A DNA stretch of 59,319 bases from a virus, in IMG/VR virus record IMGVR_UViG_3300030331_006178, positions 1 to 59,319 of that record; one strand, 5' to 3'. The notes beneath the pieces were generated by a model. It saw only the letters and a list, made by a program, of their open reading frames with translations. It was not told where the DNA came from and did no database searches. A program made the position numbers and the translations under genes. Shown piece after piece: positions 44,901 through 53,400 of this stretch; within the stretch, counting starts at the first letter, position 1; the number at the start of each line of letters is the position of its first letter.

Positions 44901-45315
44901 AATGGAGATTTTCCCAGAAAACACACAATGGATGGTGTTTAAGATAAAACAACGCTCAGCATTCAACTATTTTGCAAAAACAGCTGATTCATCAGATGAT
45001 TCAAACTTTAAATTTGATTTTGGTTTTGGTAGCAATGGTGAATCAACAAGCACCACACCAGATTATAGTTACAACTGGCCATTCGATTTCTTTAGTTTGA
45101 TTGAGCTAGCAAAAATAGATGCAAATTTAGAAATGACACCAACAGATTTTCTTAAAAAAGTTGAGATAGAAAACAAAGTAGTCGATAACTCAGTTGCGGG
45201 TGTGCCCATTACAAGTGAAAAGGCGCAAGCTTTAACACCAAAGCCTAATGATTTACAGATTGCGCCTTCTATACCAGACACCACCGGCATCGGATTTGAT
45301 GGAGGTTCTAATTAA
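35995..45315 (+). CDS. 3106-residue structural protein with two LamG/concanavalin-like domains
   Basis: The largest protein in the window. Residues about 130-430 form a LamG-type lectin domain: NTIEFWLKK, DNWHHYSFRFK, VDLFVDGDF, VDELRFWKVWRN and GLYYKFNEG are all in order. A second, more divergent copy spans about 700-985 (FSVEANLIFP, IRVWQNKLTAKDL, LLHWNFNN). The long remainder is beta-rich, with a C-terminal PPHFDF...PFAMFIFEFE...DIWQNL segment around 2880-2930. It is probably a baseplate-attached fibre or host-recognition protein. No signal peptide. Confidence 0.85.
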   Translation: MSLKDLFKEQQYKNLSNSSISSLTASGVESAGYIEAYLEDRNRFIPLVDFSQPANFARFGSAEKYYFDSIRRVYQTYPYDGSKKEKIQWELSSSGLDLYLFENEYPRTTGFAVFSTSSLTATDTSTNYSVWGSYGAAGSGTYEYVSFNGGPHAGEGSAVHIDPDTGEAHYREKANLYDLSKNRECNLKIGGDDGNTIEFWLKKAAFNTNATQTEVIFDIFTTSSISSSLDYGRMTVEVSGHGAGTNTLSPFYVTYLSGTSGISKQNIGASITTSSVADDNWHHYSFRFKNEGSNTSVDLFVDGDFNHNIKTGTTTDYVSGTLVGTIGALATEPSGTHAGSPQAGEGWGKLSGSVDELRFWKVWRNSQQIQTRWFDQVGGGTNTDDANTNLGLYYKFNEGITLTSSTDSVVLDYSGRISNGTWVGYSSLFSRDTGSAINETNLTNFSGSEFRDPILYAYHPEVQSFLSDKRKEGKEYDYGNPSTIYYSLPSWLIEEHDANDPDGEGIISNSLWNLTQILSSYFDNAANLMKSLPDLAQTEYVSGSQKPIPFMNRILESKGFVAPELFNAIDALENFENRDNNSIYTEKISDIKNIIYRNIYNNLTFINKSKGTEKSFRNLIRCFGIDDKIYKLNYYSNNVDYILEDNYRSVADKFKLVDFNTLLHTNAVVYQYSSSLNSNSTTFISASKDFTPATSQEAGLPFSVEANLIFPNRVDISDYHTLVSNDPTFRNNYPLFLTASMFGMHTAIDSTPAETTWNTNDFANFVVKAVKPSLFSNKAKFVLTGTAAGFIPELTSSFIDDIYADTDWSFLVSLYPEKFPNVNEVSGAAADESGYIVEFTGINKVLDTVINEFTLTGTLAADEATKFLASPKRVFVGSHRDNFTGSVLQQTDIKFNTIRVWQNKLTAKDLSVHASDPNNYSIKNPEQNAYLFNTKINKVYVPNKETMLLHWNFNNVTGSDASGEFIVDDLTSGSSTQINRYGFLTNLSNKQFTGRGEDFAASSTAVVSIDDFVVAKPNLPEVLSSENTIKVLSNDDIYFTRDSRPTFFDLYVEKSPYQNISEEMLKFMSTVVDFNNLIGSAVDRYRGEYKALKMLRQLFFQRMDTPNVDKYIEYFKWFDLAVSAMIQKLAPMSSGLNDRPLRNIIESHILERNKYQSKFPTYEFKQTDPEARLFGVNELTYPWKEGHAPLSFAASDQDDNCLWLKERAERTGSISSGDINVDSDRQEILDVINNLNNATPPNLSGSDGTYQGSTYALRRFARPYKINAVKQSDIHGGSNGYDNKKVGFWDAIRKRPTPSEPGEGGLISIEPPDSSLEEFKDCDDNLILNKGKRRFSFSAGTAIDGAENFSDVFKGQLIFPFSLYSSSVTDNPAMADLEDFKANLAVTNLHHDSYGPDRDVPMQGPFTEKYVGGRSYRHVMSNLTPNNTTPLVEGQRLEGWRLTGSVEGNLDLTNVSVHNPKSVFLREEYAKRPVNIKNIQQLTGASDSTGIHPESSTKIGNYTNTYEIVMTNGRSLNNRYLVESDGFLSTTTPDSLFVSGVIDFPLPRRDLTGSNKAIIVNRFSSPGDPATMGEGMLDTAAAEFSVYNALPFRNLSVRLPLQELLTDHANQFGLFSDQFTVAAFARAGKDYAAVGGSSSINDPGADLDYIGTGSFHKVNRNGRKQPKYSNEFTGDTGTISTNPVFDNFFVQHQIPQTDVQYSWITASLINTYTGSALFGFEQPDFSNASLASTDLTFVSASDSGSLNIKVDFAGLNTLVIDNVLSASNLLSSSDYYNDDIESLDDALTTNAVISHRGGPAGGSNWKLYRKDGHPIVRAHRVENRISFLNEKIIFENDSPALEVTIDSVIEPPITSKYKKITHVVVDRESGDEVAIDHTYMNNIRYFTDHTLDNLDLDAKLLDPQRNKKADQQMLDIINYYLYQANDFADAPELNPISGLVKLITRETIFPREQNTYLSTHRQRSDFLSFIWRDDIKVRKQKGSQDPIVKNLSLDSTPYGFLDITSMSNARTGGGSISASIFPLDARGDVPNTIVPGEDKVDSMEDLTQQPFETCNIAIIRPNNICGQFPGIFTGASFITPSTTGEQLPTVLFSTTATDGAGILQNAILPFSWYNKFVNRIDLRIDEGFVRGYSTLVPQYNRRFAGALPEDGTLRIYSASTPEQAVPRSGVEYKFGDTKWEAGEQSGKSPFYDSYSDYIEDIKRAGKDFSLIPEFRISEHMDFYLNKAENGFLTAPDTAFELTGTVVSSSANEEFAKVYSNSDFLKTFAVVNDFYGAQTTPSKITLSAEALIKFLPYSGFYPADRTVELSKLFFQSYSASVNITGSFTNFDSTTITAGDTIIGQTAGGMYPIWKPLFAPGILFNSIKSGIAVDYPVHTSNVQLDTRGVAGNYNRTMNGQFLENIPRIATDFDFRVPFEALLNPEGHLNQFIVSSEPHPTAAFGATPHQKTGSSEGQGTQRMSASLAAPGKLNYKLAMNNFLASTIDFFKPGGNLTTIASKPDTNTDGFGVNFDSTKEYRMRVVCYNGIRSTFEELSASINAGASDNPAATFQNPEIVPSYRINPASCVMYRQDGLNVQADMYGAAFGPPCDSSGSLSMDRSGLTDTQATTPLYGTASFEPFTPPYYDGYSHIEFIFRPEDADIFQPEDLSIPAILSNVEQNGFGFKRFVTQHVPGLGFDDLGNSSVATKNRMQLTSSINLSVIENASVDFDAFGNPQVIKKGGDTSNVLTIQPKWETPILDFKDVAATLPVSGSGSIAKGMWHQYGVKPSGSNGIFLQIQNIADSEKTNIAKTGSLADLLGFDTNPRKLGQVAESKKISEAIVAIPFFKDFSGNIKKFNLNKKAVAVAEEIVAKKEAGLQPDISAEKPDIAIIDMVSKMKKFIVPPHFDFVRNKDVVDPFAMFIFEFEVSLTEKDLTDIWQNLEPTVARSFQKSEASLPVDIFSPQDVGAATGADGLLPGEVNLGKQYALMEIFPENTQWMVFKIKQRSAFNYFAKTADSSDDSNFKFDFGFGSNGESTSTTPDYSYNWPFDFFSLIELAKIDANLEMTPTDFLKKVEIENKVVDNSVAGVPITSEKAQALTPKPNDLQIAPSIPDTTGIGFDGGSN

Positions 45316-45320
45316 TAATA

Positions 45321-46406
45321 ATGAGTTACTTAGATCAAAAAGAAGAAGTTATAAGCTTGGAGTTAACTCCGTATGGAAAATATTTACTGTCGATCGGCGA
45401 GCTAGACCCAGTATACTATGCTTTTTTTGATGATGATATTATATATGATTCTGAGTACGCTAATATTGACGCAGAACCACAGAACAACGTCGAGCCTAGA
45501 ATTCAAGAAGAAACTCCTAGATTCGCAGCCCAAGGTGTTCAGACTAGCAGGGAAACTGATATTATCAGCAAAAGATTTGTCGAAGGAGGAATAGATCTTT
45601 TTGATCCACTCGATCCGACAACCTCTTGGCTTCTTAGTGAGGGTAGAACTAATGAAGTTATACTTTATAACTTGTTGACTCCACAACCTCTGTCGGATGA
45701 AAACACTCTTAAATGGCAGCCGATTGGAAAGTCCGATCCTTCAAAACAAAACGCTCCCGCGTGGAATGTTTCATTTCTTAAAGCTGAACTTTCTTCGTCC
45801 TCGGACACATTATTGATATCTGGCTCCCATGGAACTAGTCACTACAACGTGCCGCAGCTAAACAGCGAAGTCGAATATATAATTGAAAGAAACAGCAAAA
45901 AACACAATGTTCTCTATGCACCAGATAATTTAGTAGAAGAGCCAGATCCAACTACGAATCCAGAGTTACTAGACAGTCTTAGCATCCTACCGTATTCTAG
46001 CGGCGCCACCATTACGGTAAAAAAAGACTTTTTGGTGATTAGGGTTGAAGAGTCGAATGTTAATTTTGATAAAGAAAACTTTGAAATAGAACTTTTTGAA
46101 GTACAGACTTATCCTGTTACTGGAGAAGAGATTCTTAGCCCTATAAAATTTTATAAAAATGAAGAGGATGCTTTGCAAGACTCTATAAACAATAGGTCAC
46201 GACCGGATGTGGCTAACTGGTATTTTGATATTCTCGTAGATCAAGAAATCGGTAGTGATGTTATCTGTCCGTTAATCACAGAAGACAAGACAAAACAATT
46301 CTATAATACAAACATGTTTGGTTGTGAAGATATTGATTTGTTCAGAGGAGATGTTGTGCAAAATATTTATTTTGAAGAGGACGACACAAAGGATGTATGT
46401 GAATAA
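45321..46406 (+). CDS. Virion-associated protein with LT-x-x-G / DDDI N-terminal module
   Basis: A 361-residue acidic protein. Its first 45 residues (YLD...VI...LT-x2-G-x3-L-x2-G...FFDDDIIYDS) match the beginning of the 319-residue protein at 53643, suggesting a shared docking domain. The rest is unassigned and beta-rich. It lies between the giant LamG protein and the 1179-residue protein and ends in a TAATG overlap with the latter. Function unknown; baseplate or tail location is inferred from context. Confidence 0.72.
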   Translation: MSYLDQKEEVISLELTPYGKYLLSIGELDPVYYAFFDDDIIYDSEYANIDAEPQNNVEPRIQEETPRFAAQGVQTSRETDIISKRFVEGGIDLFDPLDPTTSWLLSEGRTNEVILYNLLTPQPLSDENTLKWQPIGKSDPSKQNAPAWNVSFLKAELSSSSDTLLISGSHGTSHYNVPQLNSEVEYIIERNSKKHNVLYAPDNLVEEPDPTTNPELLDSLSILPYSSGATITVKKDFLVIRVEESNVNFDKENFEIELFEVQTYPVTGEEILSPIKFYKNEEDALQDSINNRSRPDVANWYFDILVDQEIGSDVICPLITEDKTKQFYNTNMFGCEDIDLFRGDVVQNIYFEEDDTKDVCE

Positions 46407-49400
46407 TGATATCGCTAGAAAGTTTATCACAAGAGTTATTACCAAACATATATGTTAAAAATCTGACATTAAACACAGATTACAAAACTGTTGATAGTGA
46501 TACAGACAATAAGGGCAAATCCATACCAGATAATTCGTTTTCTAGTAATCTCACTTTGTCTTTAAAATTCTTAAAGAATCCTAAATTTCAATCCGAACTG
46601 GCTCTTTTGCTTGAATCCGAAATGATAGATTTGGTTAAAATATACGTACACCAGATTACTAGCAAGCCAGATTTTGAAGAACTTTACAAAGATGATATAA
46701 TAAACTCTGACGGAACACCAACAGAATTTGCGAAAACTGTATTGACGCAAGATAATTCTGAGTCACCATTCATCACAACTAAAATAAAATCTTTATTTGA
46801 AATATCTAAAAACTCTGAATTTGTAGGCTCAAATGGATTAACGCAGTTACCAGAGGAGCTATTAAGTGACGGCACAGCATTAAATGAAATCATTGGAGAA
46901 TTTCAATTTAATAACATTCCAAATGATACTGATTTTTTAGGATATGCTATAATAATTTCTATAAAATCAACGGCTGAAGCAGGAGAGGTTGACGCAATAT
47001 ATACAGATACATTTGTATCTAACATAACAAGAGAGATAGTAATCTTAGATGGTCAGTTACAAAACGAAGGTTTAATTTTTACCATAGCGCCGTTCGCTGC
47101 AGGCTCCGACATTTCAGCGCTATCTAAATTTGGGCAACCTGGAGACATCTGGGCAGGAGGAGTTCACATTCATGAGGGCAAATTTATGGCTGGACCTGTG
47201 CATAATCAGAACCCTCACCCCTTTTTAAATTACTCACTTGTTCCAATATCAAAATTCATTGACAACCGAGTGCGCACAAAAATAGAAAAAAACATATTAA
47301 ACATTACGAAGACGTTTGAAAAATTAAACTCTTTAACATCTCGATATAAAAGCTCTGCTAATCTTTTAGATTTTAATGAATATAAAAACAAAACATTTGT
47401 AAGTGATATATACCTCTCTCAAGATAGAAAAGGAAATGTTGAAGGCGCTTTTGTAGCTGATAAATTAGAATCCTTGAAAGGTAATTCTTCGTATGCATTT
47501 TTATTTGAAAATGCAAAACAGCTTTTTGCTAATGACTCCTCCTCATATCAGGAATTCGTAAATTTAATGATGCAGAAGTCTAAACTTATAAATGCGTATG
47601 TCTATGATGGTAACGTTACTTTGGGAACAATAACGGAAAACCAGTCCGAGTCTCGATATCCAAAAAACTTTTATGAAGTAAAAGACAGCGACAGAGAGTT
47701 TATTATAAACAAAAATAGCTTTATAATACCTAGAGATCCAAAAGCTCGATCTTCCTATTCTTCTATTGGTTTTGAATATTTTACTTTTAAGCACTATATT
47801 AGTGGCTATGAGTTAACAACTAAAAGCTATTCTACAGAGCTTGAATACATAGACCCAACTATTGAATTTGTTAAAGAGACCATACAAAGTTTAAGATTAA
47901 GTTCTAATAGTCTAAGCTCTTTGATTGACTTTATTAACAAAACACCCCCACCGAGCTTCACCGGCGCATCGAAAAGCAATGGTGGTTTTGATCTTGTTAC
48001 ACAAAGAATTAATCCTGATGTATTGAACAGTATAAAAAACAGCGGCGGACCAGAATTTGCTACAGTAGAACAAAATCAAAATATATATTTAAAATCTCTA
48101 CTTGATTTACCCTTTAAAAATATAGCTATATACTTTTATAGCCCAGAAAAAGGCTTAGATTATAAAGCATTTGAAAATTATATTAAAAACGTATCAAATT
48201 TAAATATTGCAACGTTAGATACGCTTCTTGTTGTAAATGATTTTTTAATTAATCTGATTTACAAAATGGAACTTTCATTAAACAGTTTTGGAATAAAACA
48301 GACCAAGGAACAAAGTCCTAATTCATATGGATATCAATTATCAATTGGTGATGTAAAAGCAAGATCAAGTACTAAAGCGATAAAAATCAAGCCATTGAAA
48401 AAGTCACAGATTACAATATATGAATATGGATATGACTTTACTGGGCTAATTGACTTTCAAAAAATATTTGGTGTGGAATATTTTAACGGTAGAGCGAAAG
48501 ACAAATTTTTAGATATATCAACAGCCGACTATATAAATGCCTGCATATATTCTTTTTTAGAAATTGGTGAGGTAAATAATATAAACTCAAACTTTATTTT
48601 AACCAATGGTGATATAAAGTCTGTTCAAGGGCTTTTATACTCGTATCTAAACACACCAGCATTATCAGCAGAAGTCTTTAAATCTTGTATAGTTCTACCA
48701 GAAATAGTGGCGAATTTAAGTTCTACAGAGGTGGGTCCCCAACAGGTGTTTACCAGCATAATAAAATATAAAAATGATATTTTTGAAAACAACTCGCATG
48801 GCATAAATGGACCATTAACTTCGGGCGTATCGTTAAAAGAAGATTTGATTACACTTTTAAATGCAGCCGGCACTACATTACCCTCTGTAAACCAAACTCA
48901 GCTAGGCATTGTTAAGGAAGCAACAATAAACCCAGTAGCCAGCGATTCTTTAGTTCAAGTCGGTTCCAACTCTAATAGTGTTAATGATTTATTGTCTGCT
49001 ACGACAAATATAGATCCTCAATTGACTGCTAATTCTAATAATTTTAAAGTAAACCCTTCTTACACAAGACAAGTTGTATTAGAGGCAAATAGCGATATTA
49101 GTAAAAATAATTTATTAAGTGCTTTGAATAATAGAAGTATAATAACAAATGTTATAAAGAATTTTTCTTTTAATATTGAAAAAGAAATATTTTTACCAAC
49201 GGATCAAAATAACTTTGCTGGTGAGATAAAAGCTCCATTACATGTGTTGTGCTTACCAGGTGCTATTTCAAAATTAGGAGGTCCTACGGCGAATCCGTTT
49301 AAACCTTTTGACTCAGCTGAAAATCTTTATATATCTAATGGGATTGTGGATCCTGCGTTGTTATCCTATTTTTGGTTTATACATCAAAATATTGTAAGAG

Positions 49401-49945
49401 TTGAATATTTAAGCGGTTATGAGGTTGCCCAAGAAACAGTGTATATAAAAAGCAAAGATGATGTGTACACTCCAGGTCAACCAAAACAAGTGGTTAATAG
49501 AAGTGTTAACAAGCCGGTTTGGAAAACTTTGAATAAAAATGTTATAGATAATCTTGCGCCACAGCGTAAAATAATGTGCAGACTGGTGAGGTATAACGGC
49601 AAAGACACGTTGGAAGACGGTACCGTAGTGGATAGAAGCTACATTAACAAATACTTATCAAAAAAACTAGATATGCCTTTGATAAGCTCATTGTTTACTT
49701 TAAGAAAATCAGGTGAAGCGCTAGTGCCTGCTTCAAGAATAAACACTCTGCGTGATCAAGGTCAAGCGCAAGAGGCTATACAAGAATCTGAACCTATAGG
49801 CACAAACAGCGAAATTAATCAAACTATTGCATCTGAAGACGTGCAACAGGATACAGATAATTTAATATCTGATACGCTAGCGCCAACTCTTAATATTCCA
49901 CAGCCATTACCGCAAACGTTGCCGCCAACAGATTCAACACGATAA
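46406..49945 (+). CDS. 1179-residue structural protein with shared C-terminal tail
   Basis: A large hydrophilic protein with mixed helix and strand, no catalytic motif recognised. Residues 1136-1165 (EINQT...PTLNIP) repeat the C-terminal tail of the 1753-residue protein, here followed by a 14-residue Pro/Thr-rich extension. The tail sits after a low-complexity Gln/Glu-rich stretch, so it is probably flexible. It contains one GDIWAGGVHIHEGKFMAG segment (about 248-265) with histidines that may bind a metal. Location in the baseplate or tail is inferred. Confidence 0.8.
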   Translation: MISLESLSQELLPNIYVKNLTLNTDYKTVDSDTDNKGKSIPDNSFSSNLTLSLKFLKNPKFQSELALLLESEMIDLVKIYVHQITSKPDFEELYKDDIINSDGTPTEFAKTVLTQDNSESPFITTKIKSLFEISKNSEFVGSNGLTQLPEELLSDGTALNEIIGEFQFNNIPNDTDFLGYAIIISIKSTAEAGEVDAIYTDTFVSNITREIVILDGQLQNEGLIFTIAPFAAGSDISALSKFGQPGDIWAGGVHIHEGKFMAGPVHNQNPHPFLNYSLVPISKFIDNRVRTKIEKNILNITKTFEKLNSLTSRYKSSANLLDFNEYKNKTFVSDIYLSQDRKGNVEGAFVADKLESLKGNSSYAFLFENAKQLFANDSSSYQEFVNLMMQKSKLINAYVYDGNVTLGTITENQSESRYPKNFYEVKDSDREFIINKNSFIIPRDPKARSSYSSIGFEYFTFKHYISGYELTTKSYSTELEYIDPTIEFVKETIQSLRLSSNSLSSLIDFINKTPPPSFTGASKSNGGFDLVTQRINPDVLNSIKNSGGPEFATVEQNQNIYLKSLLDLPFKNIAIYFYSPEKGLDYKAFENYIKNVSNLNIATLDTLLVVNDFLINLIYKMELSLNSFGIKQTKEQSPNSYGYQLSIGDVKARSSTKAIKIKPLKKSQITIYEYGYDFTGLIDFQKIFGVEYFNGRAKDKFLDISTADYINACIYSFLEIGEVNNINSNFILTNGDIKSVQGLLYSYLNTPALSAEVFKSCIVLPEIVANLSSTEVGPQQVFTSIIKYKNDIFENNSHGINGPLTSGVSLKEDLITLLNAAGTTLPSVNQTQLGIVKEATINPVASDSLVQVGSNSNSVNDLLSATTNIDPQLTANSNNFKVNPSYTRQVVLEANSDISKNNLLSALNNRSIITNVIKNFSFNIEKEIFLPTDQNNFAGEIKAPLHVLCLPGAISKLGGPTANPFKPFDSAENLYISNGIVDPALLSYFWFIHQNIVRVEYLSGYEVAQETVYIKSKDDVYTPGQPKQVVNRSVNKPVWKTLNKNVIDNLAPQRKIMCRLVRYNGKDTLEDGTVVDRSYINKYLSKKLDMPLISSLFTLRKSGEALVPASRINTLRDQGQAQEAIQESEPIGTNSEINQTIASEDVQQDTDNLISDTLAPTLNIPQPLPQTLPPTDSTR

Positions 49946-50020
49946 TTAAAAGCTGGTGGTGCAACCGAGTGTCTTTTGAGGTACATAAAATATTAAAAAC
50001 ACTAATTAATAAAGGATATC
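49946..50020 (+). other. Longest non-coding gap (75 nt)
   Basis: This is the longest stretch without a gene. It is AT-rich toward the 3' end (an ACATAAAATATTAAAAAC run) and ends with an AAAGGA ribosome-binding site before the next ATG. A weak late-promoter-like element could lie in the AT run, but it does not match TATAAATA well. No strong hairpin was seen. Confidence 0.4.
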
Positions 50021-50482
50021 ATGGAAGATTTTGTCACAACAGCGTATAATCTACAATTACAACAATTAAGGTTACAGCAAGAGTCTGTTAATGAGTTTGT
50101 TGGGGTGATTGATGTTGAACAGATGGTGGCAGAACAACAAACATCCGATACGTCACGCCCTCGCACGACGAATTTGAGAAAAGAATCTAATAAGAAAATG
50201 GGCTTAACAAAGCTACAGATTCTTGAACAACGTAGAAGAGAAGAGGCTAGAAAGGTTGCTGCAGAAGAAAATGCATCAACTCTCGACGAACCTGCCGCAC
50301 CCGAACGAGAACCTAATGAACGCGAAAGAAGATCAGCAGAAACGGCAAGAGAAGCGAGAGAAGCGAGAGCGGCAAGAGCCCGCGCAAGAGAAAGAGCAGC
50401 CAATCAAAGAAGGGAGCCTGAGAGACCTCCAGAGGTTGTGCGAGACAGGCAGCCTACGCCCCGCGGAAGATCGGGATACTAA
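50021..50482 (+). CDS. Charged Ala/Arg/Glu-rich coiled-coil protein
   Basis: A 153-residue protein. The N-terminal 60 residues include a Gln/Leu-rich helix (YNLQLQQLRLQQESV). From about residue 66 the sequence is dominated by E, R, A and K in coiled-coil-like runs, then becomes Arg/Pro-rich and likely disordered. The ATG has AAAGGA upstream. Overlapping ORFs in other frames are by-products of this low-complexity sequence. It lies among virion genes, so it might be a minor virion or scaffold component. No family recognised. Confidence 0.65.
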   Translation: MEDFVTTAYNLQLQQLRLQQESVNEFVGVIDVEQMVAEQQTSDTSRPRTTNLRKESNKKMGLTKLQILEQRRREEARKVAAEENASTLDEPAAPEREPNERERRSAETAREAREARAARARARERAANQRREPERPPEVVRDRQPTPRGRSGY

Positions 50483-50494
50483 CAGGGTTTATTA

Positions 50495-53400
50495 ATGGCA
50501 ATACAGAATTTAAATTTTAATAATTATATTTATCTTTTTAACAATCCAAATGAGATCACTGTTGCAGTTGAAGGCACCGGAATTGATAAAAATAATGAAG
50601 TTGGTCTTTACTTCTATGATCCAAGCGATCCTACAAATGAGGGTATAGAAGACTTTTTTGCTGCACTGGCTGGAGAATATTCTTCTCTCAATTATCAATA
50701 TTTTAACGACTTAAACACTCTTGGAGATGCGCCAAATCTAAACAATTCTGATAATCAATTGAGAGACGGCGGTGAGTTAGTCAATTATAGTATAGAGGGG
50801 ACTAACACAAATTTATCAATTGATGATTTTTATTATAAAATAACAAATGACTTTGGCTATAATCCAAGAACAAGAAATAGATTTACTGTTGAAAATGGAA
50901 TAGTTAAATTTAATTTTCACGCTGGAGTTAATCAAAGCTACAATATATCACCGGTGCAAGTAGGGATTTATGGAGACATTAGCCCAAATAATAATGACCT
51001 AGCTAAAGATGATGCAAAAATACAGATAGCTCCAAACACTTTTCGAGAAGTTGATGTTAACAGTAAAATCGAACCAACGAGTCTTTTAGGGCAAAAGAGC
51101 TTTGGAGAAAACAGCGGCGAGCCGGATTATTCATTAAAACAAATAAACGGATCGTACAAATATGAGCAATTTTCTTATTTTTCTGCTGAAGTTGAGGATG
51201 TAAGTAGTGTTGCTGATAATGAGTCTTTTGTAACTTCTTTCTTTTCTAATATTTATGATCTCTTAGAAAACTCACCAGGAAAGGGCTATACATTAAATTC
51301 CTCTACTAAAATAGGAGTTCCATACGACTACCAGACAACAATATCACAAGATTTAGATAATAAATCTATTGGAGTAAAAAACACTCGCCCAAGTTATGAA
51401 AATATGTACAACTATTATGACGCACAGTTTGAACCAATAACACGTGATCTTTACGCTGCATCATATTTGACTGAACCTGCCCTACCTAGTATCTATGATT
51501 TCACATACTTACCAGTTCAAACCAATGCAATGTCTGCTTTTTTAGGTTTACCCGGTGATACTATAATACCAGAAACAGCGAGATTATCGAACATAAATCA
51601 ATATTTAGATAATTTGTCTAATTTGTATGAAGAGTATTATAAATCATTTGAAGTCGATACGTCTTATGGACCCTCTGCGGCAATATTTGAAGATAAGTTT
51701 ATCTCTGATTGGATTACATCAGAGGATCTAGAATTTTCTAGCACTTCTGATAGTATATTTAACACTAGCAAATCTCAATTTATAAAACAAATAAATTCCA
51801 ATGCTGCATTTACCGAGCAGTTAGTTGAAGATAAAGGCGCTGCCGTACCCAAATGGCTGCAAGAAGTCAAGACGGGATTGTATTTTTCGGAGAACTCTTT
51901 AGAGTATTTTAACGAAGCTCTGCAATATAAAAGTTTTTTCCCTTATTTGATGTCTGTGAATATACCATTGGAGCAAAGAGGTCCTCTAGTAAAGCTATTT
52001 TCAGAAATTGGGCTACTTGATTCAATAAACACCCATGCAGCCTCTCTTGTCGTACCTAACGAACAAATAAGTGATAGTGTTGCAACAGTTAGTAATTTTT
52101 ATGGCGGATTAATCAATGGTTCTGGCGCAGAGCAGTTTAATTTGTACGGAAATATTAGATTAAAAAACTTTAACATGCACTTTTCTTTTAAGGGACAACT
52201 ACCTCCTGATAATGACGTGCAAAGTGAAAATTACGTGCCTGACTATTCACCAAGTGACTTGTTCATAGATAGCTTTGAAGATATTAGCATGTCATCGCCA
52301 AAAAATGTATTTACTTACACCGATAAATCAGAACAAACAACCTTTGACGGTCCATTGAAACAACTGCTAGACAAATTAAAAGGTGAAAAGTTTAACCAAA
52401 ATTTAAAAAAATTACTTTTGGAGGGTTCTTTACTGAGAAGCCCACAGGAGATTAAAAACGGAGCTTTAGCTCATCAAGAAACTTTGATGTATGAGATAGC
52501 CAAGTATAAGATTGGTCCAGAAGGCGAACAGATTTATATTCAGAGTGTTTTCTTACCGCTGGCTGACCAGGACAGCATAACTTATCTTGACACACAAGTT
52601 ATACCATATCAAGATTACTTTTATAAAATATTTGCACACAAAGCCGTTGTCGGAACGAAATATCGAGTTGACTATCAAAGCGAACCTGAACAGTATTATG
52701 CTGGTATTGGCGGCGCGCTATTCAAGTATAAGTACGAAGTACAACCATATTTGCAATTTATCAGAGTGCCATATTACAATACGGAACAGGTAAATGTATT
52801 AACTGACGAAGTAAATTACTCTAGAATCGAAGATGCACCACCATTACCTCCTCAAGTTCAAATCGTACCTTACAGAAATATAGACAATAAAATATTGATA
52901 TTGTTAAATAATTCTTCTGGTGAGATAAAAACTAGACCAATAGAAATGTTTGATGAAGATGCGGAATCGATACGTTCTACTGCCATTAGTCAAGGATTGA
53001 GATATGATGGTTCAAATCCAAGCATCGAACTTCTTTACAGGTCTGATGACCAAATCGGAACATTTGAAGCGTATAGAACTGATAATCTACCTTTGAGCTA
53101 TGAAGAAATGGCTGATGATCCTACATTGATTGCAACGCCCTTAAACGTTGGCGTCACTTCTTTTCAGGACAATATAGTTCCGAATACAGAGTATTATTAT
53201 ACATTTAGGTTTATTGATGTACACGGAAAGCTATCTAACCCAACTGACGTATATAGGGTAAAAATTATAAGTAATCCAAATAGCGCTCCATATTTAACAA
53301 TTTCAACGATAAACTTACTTGATGCTAGTAGAAATAAAGAAAATGAAAAGTTTTCTACTTTTAAAACTTTTCAAAAGTACTTATTAATACAACCAAGTGT

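Noticed and set aside
50002-50403. 133-codon minus-strand Ser/Ala/Leu-rich frame
   Set aside because: It is the complement of the low-complexity E/R/A-rich coiled-coil gene; such sequence opens several frames.
50223-50495. 90-codon overlapping + strand frame ending at the next gene
   Set aside because: Its E/K/R-rich composition is a frame-shifted reading of the low-complexity gene; it has no own ribosome-binding site, and its end next to the following ATG looks coincidental.
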